A stretch of 64,000 nucleotides of DNA from Polyangium sp. 15x6 (lineage in GTDB: Bacteria; Myxococcota_A; Polyangia; Polyangiales; Polyangiaceae), in the NCBI RefSeq assembly GCF_029960785.1, contig NZ_JASBQE010000028.1, positions 62,001 to 126,000 on the forward strand, written 5' to 3'. Below, piece after piece: positions 9,404-17,527 of the stretch. The position numbers and the translations under genes were made by a program. Within the stretch, counting starts at the first letter, position 1, and the number at the start of each line of letters is the position of its first letter. The notes under the pieces were generated by a model. That model ran no database searches, had not been told where the DNA came from, and saw only the letters and a list, made by a program, of their open reading frames with translations.

Positions 9404-9859
9404 TCAGCGGTGCCCGTCGATTCGTTCGAGCTGCATCTGGTACGATTTCGAGAGCTTCGACTCGTCGACGCGCGGCCGGAGCGCCTTCAGCGCCGAGCGC
9501 GTCGCCACGTCCACGTCGGCGCCGAGCCGCGCCGCTTCGAGGTGGAGCTCGAGGGCGCGCTTGTAGCCCGCCTGCGCCTTCCAGACCTCGCCGCGCAGAT
9601 CATCGAGCTCGGCCCGGTGCTGGGTGAGCATTGCGCACGCCGAGACCTTCTCGCGGCTGCCGAGCATCATCGCCGCGCTCGAAGCGTCGTGCCGCGTCAG
9701 CGTCTCCCACATGGGGCCGAACAGATGGAGCGCCGTCGTCTGGACGAGCTCCACCGCCTCGTCGAGCCTTCCCGCGCGCTTCAAGCCGACGACGCGGCCG
9801 AAGACGTCGGCGAGCTGTTGGACCATGCGGACCTTCAGGTCCTTGTGCGTGCTCGACAT
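9404..9859 (-). CDS. small helical protein, DUF6483-like
   Basis: 151 residues, no signal peptide or membrane segment. The start MSSTHKDLKV has GGGGAAG at Shine-Dalgarno distance; an alternative lies at 9922. The text VFGRVVGLKRAGRLDEAVELV and GYKRALELHLEAARLG reads as paired TPR-like helices, resembling the small DUF6483 family by eye. Function unknown. It is divergent from the next gene with 125 bases between starts. Confidence 0.6.
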   Translation of the reverse strand: MSSTHKDLKVRMVQQLADVFGRVVGLKRAGRLDEAVELVQTTALHLFGPMWETLTRHDASSAAMMLGSREKVSACAMLTQHRAELDDLRGEVWKAQAGYKRALELHLEAARLGADVDVATRSALKALRPRVDESKLSKSYQMQLERIDGHR

Positions 9860-9984
9860 GCGCTTCCCCGCATCCCCTGGCGGAATGTGCACGTTACCAA
9901 ACGGAGGCCCGGGGGTCGACATTCCGGCGACGGTTGACGACGCGGCGCCCGTGCATGGTAGCTTCGCGGTGCAGGGAGGAGCGT

Positions 9985-10674
9985 ATGGCCACACATCTCC
10001 GCGAAGACATGGCGGCGCAGACCGCTGCCGACATCTGCGGCGCGATCACGAGCGCGCTCGATAGTGATCCGGTCACGCGGCCGCTTGCGTCGTTATGGGA
10101 TGCGCTGGCGCAGAAGGGCGACGGGCTCGCCGCGCAGCGCCGCGCGCTGGAGCGTACGCTCGTGCGGGCGAGGGCGCGGCTCTCCGTGGCCGACGCGCGC
10201 TGGGACGCGGAGACGGCGAGCTTCGGTCGATATGTCGTCAACGAGTCGGAAGGGCGGCGCGATCGGCCGCCCTACACGCGGTTCTTCGTGGGCGTGACCC
10301 CGTCGGACGCGCAGGCGTTCGGGGTCGATCGGGAGGTGAAGCAGGGGCGCGCGTGGATCGAGGAGCTCGGGCGGGAGCCGGGTTCGGCGCTCGCGGAGAA
10401 GTGGACGCCTCGGCTGACGAGCGCCACGGACACGCTGGAGACGAACAGCAAGGAGCGCGAGGCGGCGATGTCCGCGCTCGCGATGCAGGGGACGTCGGAG
10501 CTTTTGTACATCGGGGAGATCAACGTGGAGATCGACAAGCTGGAGGGCGCGCTGCTCCAGCTCTTCCCCGGGCAGCCGAAGCGGGTGGCGTCGTTCCTCA
10601 CGGCGACGAAGCCGCGCCGGAAGCGGAAGGACGACGACGGCGAGGACGAGGGACCGGGGGGCGGGGAGGGCTGA
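9985..10674 (+). CDS. hypothetical helical protein with charged tail
   Basis: 229 residues, cytoplasmic, not recognised. The start has a strong GGGAGGA Shine-Dalgarno six bases upstream. The middle is helical (LAAQRRALERTLVRARARL; TLETNSKEREAAMSALAMQ), and the C-terminus is a Lys/Arg stretch (RRKRKDDDGEDEG) followed by an acidic/Gly tail, which could bind nucleic acid or a partner. No enzyme motif was seen. Confidence 0.6.
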   Translation: MATHLREDMAAQTAADICGAITSALDSDPVTRPLASLWDALAQKGDGLAAQRRALERTLVRARARLSVADARWDAETASFGRYVVNESEGRRDRPPYTRFFVGVTPSDAQAFGVDREVKQGRAWIEELGREPGSALAEKWTPRLTSATDTLETNSKEREAAMSALAMQGTSELLYIGEINVEIDKLEGALLQLFPGQPKRVASFLTATKPRRKRKDDDGEDEGPGGGEG

Positions 10675-10756
10675 TGGACGGCGAGAGGGCGTCGCTCGAA
10701 GGAGGGATCGAGCGACGTGGCTCACGCAAGAGGGGGGATCGACGCGGGGAGGAGGG

Positions 10757-10930
10757 ATCTTGCGTGGCGCACGGGGGGTGCTGGGCGCGAGGAGGGTAGG
10801 GGCGTGCGTGACGCACGGAGGTCACTCGGGGCGTCGAGGGACCCTCTTGCGTGAGGCGCGGGGGTGGATGCTTACGTCGAGGAGGGGGCGTGCGTGACGC
10901 GCGAGGGGCAGGGGAGGCGGCGAGGGATGG
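10757..10930. repeat. imperfect ~87-bp tandem duplication in a G-rich intergenic region
   Basis: The gene-free stretch 10675-10978 lies between two convergent genes. It is strongly G-rich on the plus strand. The elements CTTGCGTG (10759 and 10846) and GGCGTGCGTGACGC (10801 and 10887) recur with an offset of 86-87 bases, so about 87 bases are duplicated in tandem with divergence. No coding signal or simple terminator was seen. Confidence 0.55.
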
Positions 10931-10978
10931 CCGTGCGTGTCGGCGGGGGCGAGGCACGGGCTCGGGGGGGTGTCAAGG

Positions 10979-12586
10979 TTACGAGGCGTCGAGATCCTGG
11001 TCGCGTTGGGCTTCGACCTCGGCGGCTTCGAGGTGGCGACCCTGGGCGCGGAGGGCGGAGGCGAGCTCGTTCCAGAGTTCTTTGCGGTTCTCTGGGGATA
11101 GCTCGATACGATGGGTGCCTTGCACGAAGGCAAGCAGATTGTCGCGGCCACTGAGGCCCAGGAATCGAGGTTCGAGGTCCCCTTCGACCGGGAGCCCGAG
11201 CAGCCGGCGGAGCAAGACCTCCGCGTCCGCCGCGCGTCCCGAGCGATTGAGACTGAGGGCGAGGCCGAGAAGGAAGGAAAAGAGCCTTGGGATGTGCTTG
11301 GCCAGCCACTGCTTTTCCGCCCATCGACGGGCGGTCGAGCTCTCCTCCAGCTCGAGCGCCCGGATCTCCCACGTGTGCGCAACATCGAAGTGACCCTGGT
11401 CGTATGCGAGCTGTGAGAGCTCGCTCCAGCGCTCCGGCGTCCGCTCGCCCTGGCAGAGGAGGAACTCGATCCGGGACGCGTGGCCTCGGAGCAGAGGAAA
11501 TTCGCCGCCATCGTCCGAAGACATCCACGCACTGACCTGTCGGGCGGGGCGGCGCGATCGTCGCCAGAGGCCAATACGTTTGCCGAGGTGACGCTGGACG
11601 GGCGGAGTGATGAAATCCCCCTGCACGGGGACTCGCGCGAGGCCGGCATTCAGGATCCTTTCCCCGAGCCCCGCGCCCGGGTCCGCGGAGCGGAGCATGG
11701 CCGCGAAGAGCTCGTCTTCGGGGTAACCCCTCCGCAAAAGTTCGATCAGGGATGCGATGAGGTCGTCCTCCAGCCCGGAGACTGCCGCGAGCCTGCCCGG
11801 GTGCCTCGCGCCCGCATTCGTAAGCAATTTGATGACGACTCCAAGGCGATCCCAGACATCGTCGGAGATGTTCCAGAATCGATCCTCATGATAATATGGA
11901 ACAAGCAGGATCGCCCTCGTCTTGCGCCGGGCCTCCGCGAGCGCCCAGCGGAACCGCTCGACTTGCGCGGAGCTCACAGTGTCGCAAGCGACCCACGCAC
12001 GGCCCGCCGTCTCGATTTCGTGCACGATCCTGGCATAAGGCTCGTTGGCTTCGATCCACCGAATCGTTCGCCCCGGCAAAGCCTCGCGGAAAACTCGCTC
12101 GAACCGCTCGATTCGCGCCTGCCGCTCCAGCGGGTGTCGATTCTTGTACCCATACGCAAACAAGATCCCCGGCGCCCGACACCGCAGCGCCTGCCGAATC
12201 CCGAACACCGCATGCTCCGCCACGCCCGGCGGGCACTCGTGCCGCTGCGCGATCCAATCGTAAAAATCGGGCGCCTCCCGGGCCAGCACCTCCGTGACCT
12301 CGCGCCGGCAGAAGAGCACGACCTTCAGCGACTTTCGCGCGAAGACCGGCCGGTTCATGTTGAGCCAAAACGCGTCCTCCGCCTCGGGGACGAGCACCAC
12401 GACCGAGCCGTCGGGCAGATCCATCAGCCCGCTCGGCCTCGCCAGTACTTCGAGATCGGGATGATCGGCGAGGAGCGCGCGCGCGAGACCGCCGAGCCGC
12501 TCCGGCACCGCGTGGTCCACCAGGATGAGGACGCCTCGCGGGCTCAGCCGGAGCCCCAGACGGATCTCTTCGATCCAGTCGCTCAC
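10979..12586 (-). CDS. NTPase partner with TPR-like C-terminus
   Basis: 535 residues starting with GTG. The GTGA sequence at 12583-12586 is both its start and the stop of the upstream NTPase, so the two are translationally coupled. Residues 1-60 form an alpha/beta unit (GVLILVDHAVPERLGGLARA). Residues about 85-135 carry WLNMNRPVFARKSLKVVLFC and REAPDFYDWIAQRHECP, a pattern seen next to NB-ARC/STAND ATPases with TPRs. The C-terminal third has three TPR-like hairpins (FLLGLALSLNRSGRAADAEV; LWNELASALRAQGRHLEAAE). It probably senses or scaffolds for the NTPase. The reading frame continues upstream antisense to nothing meaningful; that part was discarded. Confidence 0.75.
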   Translation of the reverse strand: MSDWIEEIRLGLRLSPRGVLILVDHAVPERLGGLARALLADHPDLEVLARPSGLMDLPDGSVVVLVPEAEDAFWLNMNRPVFARKSLKVVLFCRREVTEVLAREAPDFYDWIAQRHECPPGVAEHAVFGIRQALRCRAPGILFAYGYKNRHPLERQARIERFERVFREALPGRTIRWIEANEPYARIVHEIETAGRAWVACDTVSSAQVERFRWALAEARRKTRAILLVPYYHEDRFWNISDDVWDRLGVVIKLLTNAGARHPGRLAAVSGLEDDLIASLIELLRRGYPEDELFAAMLRSADPGAGLGERILNAGLARVPVQGDFITPPVQRHLGKRIGLWRRSRRPARQVSAWMSSDDGGEFPLLRGHASRIEFLLCQGERTPERWSELSQLAYDQGHFDVAHTWEIRALELEESSTARRWAEKQWLAKHIPRLFSFLLGLALSLNRSGRAADAEVLLRRLLGLPVEGDLEPRFLGLSGRDNLLAFVQGTHRIELSPENRKELWNELASALRAQGRHLEAAEVEAQRDQDLDAS

Positions 12587-13914
12587 AATTTGATCATGTG
12601 GCGGAGGAGGAGCGGATGCGGGAAATACCACTCCGAGTCGTTCGGATACGGCAAGAGCGTGCCGTAGGTGAGGAGCTCCTGCGCCAGGTTGCCCTCGGGG
12701 AGCCGATGGTCCGGATCCTTGGCGATCTCCTCCAGCGTCCGGATGTGGCCCTTGTTGAGCCCCGTCTCTCGTTTCCGCCGGAACTCGTCGAGCACGCGCT
12801 CCACGAGCGCGTCCGTCGCCTGCGCGAGATCGTCCAGCGAGGCGAGCCCGGCCGCGCGGTAGATGAACGCGACGAACTCCCGCGCTCGACCACCCGAATA
12901 ATAGGCGAGCTCGTCGATTTGCTCCGCGGTGAAGAGCGACGGCCCGTCCGGCAAGTCGGACACGCGCCTCGTATAGAGGTCCCGGAAGAAATCGATGCCG
13001 GGCCCTCTCTTCTGGGGTTCGGCCTTCAGGAGGACAGGCTCGTTCACCAGCGAGGGCACGTCGTGGAAGCCCCGGATCGCCGCGGTCGCCGGGTGGTGCC
13101 GGAGCGCGAATGGCCCGCAGATCACCATGGGGCAGGCGAGCTGCGAGATGAGCACCGAGTCGAGGAAGAGCGCCTTCGCGCGGTTGAAATCGCGGATCCG
13201 ATCGAGCCCGTCGATGATGAAGAGAATGCGGGAGCCGCGCTGCTGGACCAGGCCGATCAGCGTGTTGACGCAATCGAGCAGGGCCTGGACGTCCGACTCC
13301 TGGTCCGCGAGCGCTTTCTGCGTCTTGCCAAAAGGCGCCGTCCATTTCACGGACTCGGTGCCAGCCTTGAGGAGCTGGAGCCCCGCGCCCACGGCCGCGG
13401 GCGCGCCGGTGGCGGCGGAGGACGCCAGCACGACCATCGATTTCGCGAGCGCTGCAATGTCGATCTGCGGCGGCGCATCCGCGTTCGTCCTCTTCGCGAG
13501 CGCCGCCCACCGTTTCTCCAGGTCTTTGCGGTGCTCCTCGGGGAGGTGGTAAGCGAGCCGCTCCTCGGCCGCGCGAAGAAGCGCGACGCCCATGAGAAAA
13601 CACACCTCCCACGGGCTCACGCGCTCGATCGCCTGCGCGTCGTGCACGACCTCGGAGCAATGGCGCTCGAGGTCGACGAAGACGACGAACTCCTTGCCCG
13701 CTCGCTCCTCCGCGATGCGCTGGAGCTCGGTGGTCTTGCCCGTCCCGATCGTCCCCGTCACGAGCAGCCGCGGGATACCCCGCGGAATATCGAGCCACTC
13801 GCAGATCGTCCCTGCCGGGCTACGGCTCCGCGGCGTGCGCCACGCGGGGTTTCGTGGCGAGAGCTCCGGGTCGAAACGATCGATCACCGTGAGCCATGTG
13901 TCGCGCCGGGACAT
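12583..13914 (-). CDS. P-loop NTPase (STAND/AAA-like)
   Basis: 443 residues. The start MSRRDTWLTV is chosen because GGAGGAG lies ten bases upstream. The Walker A motif GTIGTGKTT is at residues 54-62, and Walker B (ILFIIDGLDRI) is near residue 230-240. A hydrophobic segment at about 155-185 (ALAKSMVVLASSAATGAPAA) could be a membrane hairpin or core helix. Downstream of Walker B are helical regions typical of STAND ATPases (FTAEQIDELAYYSGGRAREF). It overlaps the partner gene by four bases. It likely acts as a nucleotide-driven switch controlling the partner; the role (signalling, defence or regulation) is inferred, not shown. Confidence 0.8.
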   Translation of the reverse strand: MSRRDTWLTVIDRFDPELSPRNPAWRTPRSRSPAGTICEWLDIPRGIPRLLVTGTIGTGKTTELQRIAEERAGKEFVVFVDLERHCSEVVHDAQAIERVSPWEVCFLMGVALLRAAEERLAYHLPEEHRKDLEKRWAALAKRTNADAPPQIDIAALAKSMVVLASSAATGAPAAVGAGLQLLKAGTESVKWTAPFGKTQKALADQESDVQALLDCVNTLIGLVQQRGSRILFIIDGLDRIRDFNRAKALFLDSVLISQLACPMVICGPFALRHHPATAAIRGFHDVPSLVNEPVLLKAEPQKRGPGIDFFRDLYTRRVSDLPDGPSLFTAEQIDELAYYSGGRAREFVAFIYRAAGLASLDDLAQATDALVERVLDEFRRKRETGLNKGHIRTLEEIAKDPDHRLPEGNLAQELLTYGTLLPYPNDSEWYFPHPLLLRHMIKL

Positions 13915-14055
13915 GCGTGGAAGGGCTCCTCCGACGCGCACTTCTGCACGAAGGCCCGCCGGACGTCAAGCAAGCGGCAGAGCGCGCTCGGCCTTCGCAT
14001 CCGCTCCGAACTCGTGCCATGCTCGCGTCCGTCCACGGCGCCGCGACCTCTCCGA

Positions 14056-15141
14056 ATGATCCACACGATCCGCTACGGCAGGCTCTTCGACGATTTCGTT
14101 CCCGGGGCGATCTACGCCCATCCTTGGGAAGTGACGGTCGACGAGGGCATGCTCGCCTTCTTCGCCGCCTCGTTCCAGGACGTGATCCCGACCTACGCGA
14201 GCCGGCGTGCCGCGCGGGAGCTCGGCCTTCGCGACAGGCCCGTCCACCCGCTCTTGCTCCTGAACCTCGGCTTGTCTTTCAGCGTGCACGACGTGAGCGA
14301 GCAGGCGATCGCCCACCTCGCGTACATGGACGTGCGCTTCCCGAACGCGTGTTACCCGGGTGATACCGTGGTCGCCGCGTCGCGGGTCATCGGCACGCGG
14401 CCCGTCTCCACCGGCGACAAGGGCGTGGTGCACGTGCGCACCGAGGTCTCGAACCAGGACGGCGAGGTCGTCTGTTCGTTCGAACGCAAAGTGCTCGTGC
14501 GCGTGGGCAAGGTCGCGGGGCGCGCCGCGATCGCGCCGCAAAGCTCCGTGGATGAGCGCCCCGCCGCGCCCATGCCCCGCGCGCCCGCCTCGCTCCTCGG
14601 GGACCTCGCGCCGCCGCGCCGCGCCGCGTTTCCCACGTTCTGGGACGATTTCGAGGTCGGCGACGTCTACGCGCACGAGGCCGGGCGCACCGTGAGCGAG
14701 GCCGAGCACATGCAGCTCACGACGCTGTTCCGGAACTCGCATCCGATGCACGTCGACGAGCGGTATTGCCAGAAGAGCTCGTTCGCGAAGACGCGCGTCG
14801 TCTTCGGCGGCCTCGTGCTCGCCTGGGTGCTCTCGCTGTCGAGCCGCGACACCGCGGGCAACGCCGTCTGGGACCTCGGCCTCGACGACGGCGCGCATCC
14901 GAGCGGTGTGCTCGCCGGCGACACGCTCTACGCCGCGTCGTCGGTCGTGGCCAAGGAAGAGCGCGGCAAGGATTCGGGGATCGTGGTCCTGCGCGTGATC
15001 GGGCTCAAGAATACGCCGGCGCGGGTCCTGCTCGAGAAGGGGGCGGACCTGTTCACGCCCGAGCTCGGCAAGACGGACGGCCGCGTGCCCGAGAAGGCCG
15101 TCGAGATCACCCGCACGCTCCTCGTGCGGCGTCGCACGTGA
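14056..15141 (+). CDS. tandem hotdog (MaoC) hydratase, mesaconyl-CoA hydratase-like
   Basis: 361 residues with two MaoC/hotdog halves. The N-terminal half has VHPLLLLNLGLSFSVHDVSE, and the C-terminal half has EAEHMQLTTLFRNSHPMHVD, the hydratase-2 type catalytic segment. The length and two-domain layout match mesaconyl-CoA (2-methylfumaryl-CoA) hydratase of the ethylmalonyl-CoA pathway. The next gene encodes methylmalonyl-CoA epimerase, another enzyme of that route. The start ATG follows a 141-base divergent region shared with the NTPase operon. A generic MaoC dehydratase for other acyl-CoAs cannot be excluded. Confidence 0.75.
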   Translation: MIHTIRYGRLFDDFVPGAIYAHPWEVTVDEGMLAFFAASFQDVIPTYASRRAARELGLRDRPVHPLLLLNLGLSFSVHDVSEQAIAHLAYMDVRFPNACYPGDTVVAASRVIGTRPVSTGDKGVVHVRTEVSNQDGEVVCSFERKVLVRVGKVAGRAAIAPQSSVDERPAAPMPRAPASLLGDLAPPRRAAFPTFWDDFEVGDVYAHEAGRTVSEAEHMQLTTLFRNSHPMHVDERYCQKSSFAKTRVVFGGLVLAWVLSLSSRDTAGNAVWDLGLDDGAHPSGVLAGDTLYAASSVVAKEERGKDSGIVVLRVIGLKNTPARVLLEKGADLFTPELGKTDGRVPEKAVEITRTLLVRRRT

Positions 15142-15173
15142 ATTGCATTCCTCTCACTGGCCCGGAGAGCAAC

Positions 15174-15587
15174 ATGATCAAGATCAAGCGCATCGATCAC
15201 GTCGCCATCGCCGTCGACAACATCGATCACGCGCTCGCGAAGTGGCAACAGGCGCTCGGCCTCGAGGCCGGCGTGCGGGAGCTCGTCTCCTCGCAGAAGA
15301 CCGAAGTCGTGCTCCTGCCCGTGGGCGAAAGCAACGTCGAGCTGATCGAGCCCAAGGGCAACGAGGGGCTGCAAAAGTTCCTCGAGAAAAAAGGCCCCGG
15401 TCTGCACCACATCGCCGTGGAGGTCGAGGGCATCGAGGCGGCGCTCGCGCTCCTGAAATCACTCCACGTCCCGCTCATCGACGAGACCCCGCGTGTCGGC
15501 GCGCGGGGCCACAAGGTGGCGTTCCTGCACCCGCGCGCGACGGGCGGCGTGCTCGTCGAGCTCGTCGAGCCCGAACCGTCGCATTGA
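15174..15587 (+). CDS. mce: methylmalonyl-CoA epimerase
   Basis: 137-residue vicinal-oxygen-chelate protein, which interconverts (2R)- and (2S)-methylmalonyl-CoA. The metal ligands are visible: His in IDHVAIAVDNID near the N-terminus, Glu in VELIEPKG, His in GPGLHHIAVEV, and a C-terminal Glu in LVELVEPEPSH. Length and motif order match the family. It starts 32 bases after the hydratase with GGAGAG as Shine-Dalgarno, so the two are probably cotranscribed. Confidence 0.9.
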   Translation: MIKIKRIDHVAIAVDNIDHALAKWQQALGLEAGVRELVSSQKTEVVLLPVGESNVELIEPKGNEGLQKFLEKKGPGLHHIAVEVEGIEAALALLKSLHVPLIDETPRVGARGHKVAFLHPRATGGVLVELVEPEPSH

Positions 15588-15597
15588 CGAGCGAACG

Positions 15598-15912
15598 ATG
15601 ACGATCACACCGATCCAGCTCCAGGATGCGCTCCGCGGCGAGGGCGAGCGCGAGGTCCGCACCGTCCTTTCCGACGAGCGCCGCAAGCTCGTGCTCATCG
15701 CGCTGCGCGAGGGCGCGGTGCTCGCGGCGCACCACGCGATCCACCCGATCACCATCCATTGCCTCGAAGGCCAGGGCGAGCTCCGCGTGGGCGAGGAGGT
15801 CGTCCCGATGTCGCCGGGCGTCGTCGTCCCGCTCGACGCCCACGTCGTGCACGAGGTCGAGGGAAAGCCTGCGCTCGTGCTGCTCGTGACGATGTTCCGC
15901 GACAAGAAGTGA
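15598..15912 (+). CDS. small cupin-domain protein
   Basis: 104 residues, a single cupin barrel: HHAIHPITIHCLEGQGELRV is the first motif and PLDAHVVHEVEGKPALVLLV the second. It lies ten bases after mce and probably belongs to the same transcript. Cupins of this size bind a metal or small ligand and act as regulators or isomerases; which applies here is not known. A hairpin follows its stop directly. Confidence 0.75.
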   Translation: MTITPIQLQDALRGEGEREVRTVLSDERRKLVLIALREGAVLAAHHAIHPITIHCLEGQGELRVGEEVVPMSPGVVVPLDAHVVHEVEGKPALVLLVTMFRDKK

Positions 15913-15916
15913 CAGG

Positions 15917-15957
15917 CGCGGTTCGTCGGGCCGAGCGCATTGCCCGGACGAACCGCG
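15917..15957. terminator. 11-bp hairpin with T-rich tail
   Basis: CGCGGTTCGTC (15917-15927) pairs with GACGAACCGCG (15947-15957), with further GGG/CCC pairing inside the loop, followed by TTTGTCCCTC. It begins five bases after the cupin gene and ends 26 bases before the convergent gene's stop, so it fits a terminator for both directions. Confidence 0.7.
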
Positions 15958-15983
15958 TTTGTCCCTCACGACGATTGTCTCCG

Positions 15984-16409
15984 CTACTCGCGCCCCTCGG
16001 CGGCGGACACGGCGGCGACGACCTCGGAAAAGTCCCACTTGTCGGTCGCCGCGTCCGCGCTGCTCGGCGGCGGCGGGAACACGCTTTTCCGGGTGACGGC
16101 GGCGATGATCTGCCCGAGCGTGACCTCGCACTCGCGCGGGCTGCCCGCGATCCCGAGCTTCGCGCCCACGTCCTTCGCCACCATGTCGAATGCCTCGGGG
16201 TCGAAGTCGTAGAGCTCGGCGTCCACGAGGAGCACGAGCGGCCGATACTTCGCCGAGTCGCTGCGTAGATCGAGGAGGTTCGTCTCCCGGAGGCCCACGC
16301 CCGAGGGCCCGAGCACCACGCCCGCCCGCGAAAGGGTGTCGGGGGGCAGGCCCACGGCGAGGACCATCGGGGCATGGAAGCTCACGGGGGTCGGGCGATC
16401 GAGGGCCAT
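15984..16409 (-). CDS. hypothetical protein, conserved-looking
   Basis: 141 residues, not recognised. The N-terminal half alternates strands and helices (FHAPMVLAVGLPPDTLS; LLDLRSDSAKYRPLVLLVDA) in a way that recalls a receiver or ligand-binding alpha/beta fold, but no phosphoacceptor pattern could be fixed. A proline-rich break (FPPPPSS) precedes the tail. The start MALDRPTPVS is the first Met after the divergent intergenic region; a longer frame to 17432 is antisense to qor and was rejected. Confidence 0.55.
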   Translation of the reverse strand: MALDRPTPVSFHAPMVLAVGLPPDTLSRAGVVLGPSGVGLRETNLLDLRSDSAKYRPLVLLVDAELYDFDPEAFDMVAKDVGAKLGIAGSPRECEVTLGQIIAAVTRKSVFPPPPSSADAATDKWDFSEVVAAVSAAEGRE

Positions 16410-16514
16410 GGCTCCCCGCAATAGCAGAATCCGATCGGCTTTGGAACGCGGCCGCTCGTTCCCGTCCACCCATGGGCCCTTGACGCTCGGGCCTACCTCG
16501 GCGAATTGCCGTGT

Positions 16515-17483
16515 ATGCGCGCCATCGCCGTTTCCACGCCGGGCGGCCGGGAGGTCCTCTCCCTCGCCGAGTTCGACACCCCCACACCGGGCCCCGGTCA
16601 GGCCCTCGTTCGCGTCGAAGCCGCGGGCGTGAACTACATCGACGTCTATCAGCGCACCGGTCTCTACAAGCTGCCCCTGCCCGGTCGTCTCGGCCTCGAA
16701 GGCGCCGGCGTGGTCGAGGCGGTGGGCCCCGAGGTCACGTCGATCGCACCCGGACAGCGCGTCGCCTGGGCCTCCGTGCCCGGTTCGTATGCGAGCCACG
16801 TGGTCGCGCCGGTCGACAAGCTCGTCGTCGTGCCCGACGGCGTCGATCCGAAGACGGCCGCGGCCGTGATGCTGCAAGGCATGACCGCGCAATACCTCGC
16901 GACCTCGACGTACCCGCTCGGCCCCGGCGATACGTGCATCGTGCACGCAGCCGCGGGCGGCGTGGGCCTGCTTCTGTGCCAGCTCGCCGATCACGCGGGC
17001 GCATTCGTGTTCGGTACGGTCTCGACGGCCGAGAAGGCGGCCCTCGCGCGCGCGGCGGGCGCCGACGAGGTGATCCTTTACCGCGAGGTCGATTTCGCCG
17101 CCGAGGCGCGGCGCCACACGGACGGCGCGGGCGTCGACGTCGTGTACGACTCCGTCGGCAAAGACACCTTCGATCGCAGCCTCGGGGCCCTCAAGCGCCG
17201 CGGCATGCTCGTGCTCTTCGGCCAATCGAGCGGCCCGGTCGCGCCCGTCGATCCGCAGCGCCTCTCGGCGGGGGGCTCGCTCTTCCTGACGAGGCCGAGC
17301 CTCGTCGACTACACGGCCACGCGCGAGGAGCTCGCCTCCCGCGCCGCGCAGCTCTTCGCGCGGATCGCCGAGGGCGCGCTTTCCGTCCGCATCCATGCCG
17401 AGCTGCCGCTCGCGGACGCGGGCGAGGCCCACCGCCGCCTCGAAGGCCGCGAGACGACGGGCAAGCTCCTCCTGATCCCGTAG
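16515..17483 (+). CDS. qor: quinone oxidoreductase (MDR superfamily)
   Basis: 322 residues. The N-terminal GroES-like part has AGVNYIDVYQRTGLY, the hallmark of NADPH:quinone reductases. The nucleotide-binding part has HAAAGGVGLLLCQLA. The structural and catalytic zinc ligands of alcohol dehydrogenases are absent, as expected for Qor. It probably reduces quinones or small enones in the cytoplasm. The ATG at 16515 is chosen over an in-frame TTG three codons upstream. Confidence 0.88.
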   Translation: MRAIAVSTPGGREVLSLAEFDTPTPGPGQALVRVEAAGVNYIDVYQRTGLYKLPLPGRLGLEGAGVVEAVGPEVTSIAPGQRVAWASVPGSYASHVVAPVDKLVVVPDGVDPKTAAAVMLQGMTAQYLATSTYPLGPGDTCIVHAAAGGVGLLLCQLADHAGAFVFGTVSTAEKAALARAAGADEVILYREVDFAAEARRHTDGAGVDVVYDSVGKDTFDRSLGALKRRGMLVLFGQSSGPVAPVDPQRLSAGGSLFLTRPSLVDYTATREELASRAAQLFARIAEGALSVRIHAELPLADAGEAHRRLEGRETTGKLLLIP

Positions 17484-17527
17484 CGCCTCGCCGCCCCATT
17501 CTCCGGCTGTCGTGGTAAAGCGGGGGC

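Noticed and set aside
10598-10957. Minus-strand frame of 119 codons in the G-rich spacer
   Set aside because: Nearly all Pro/Arg/Ser from the G-rich repeat; no start signal and no family resemblance.
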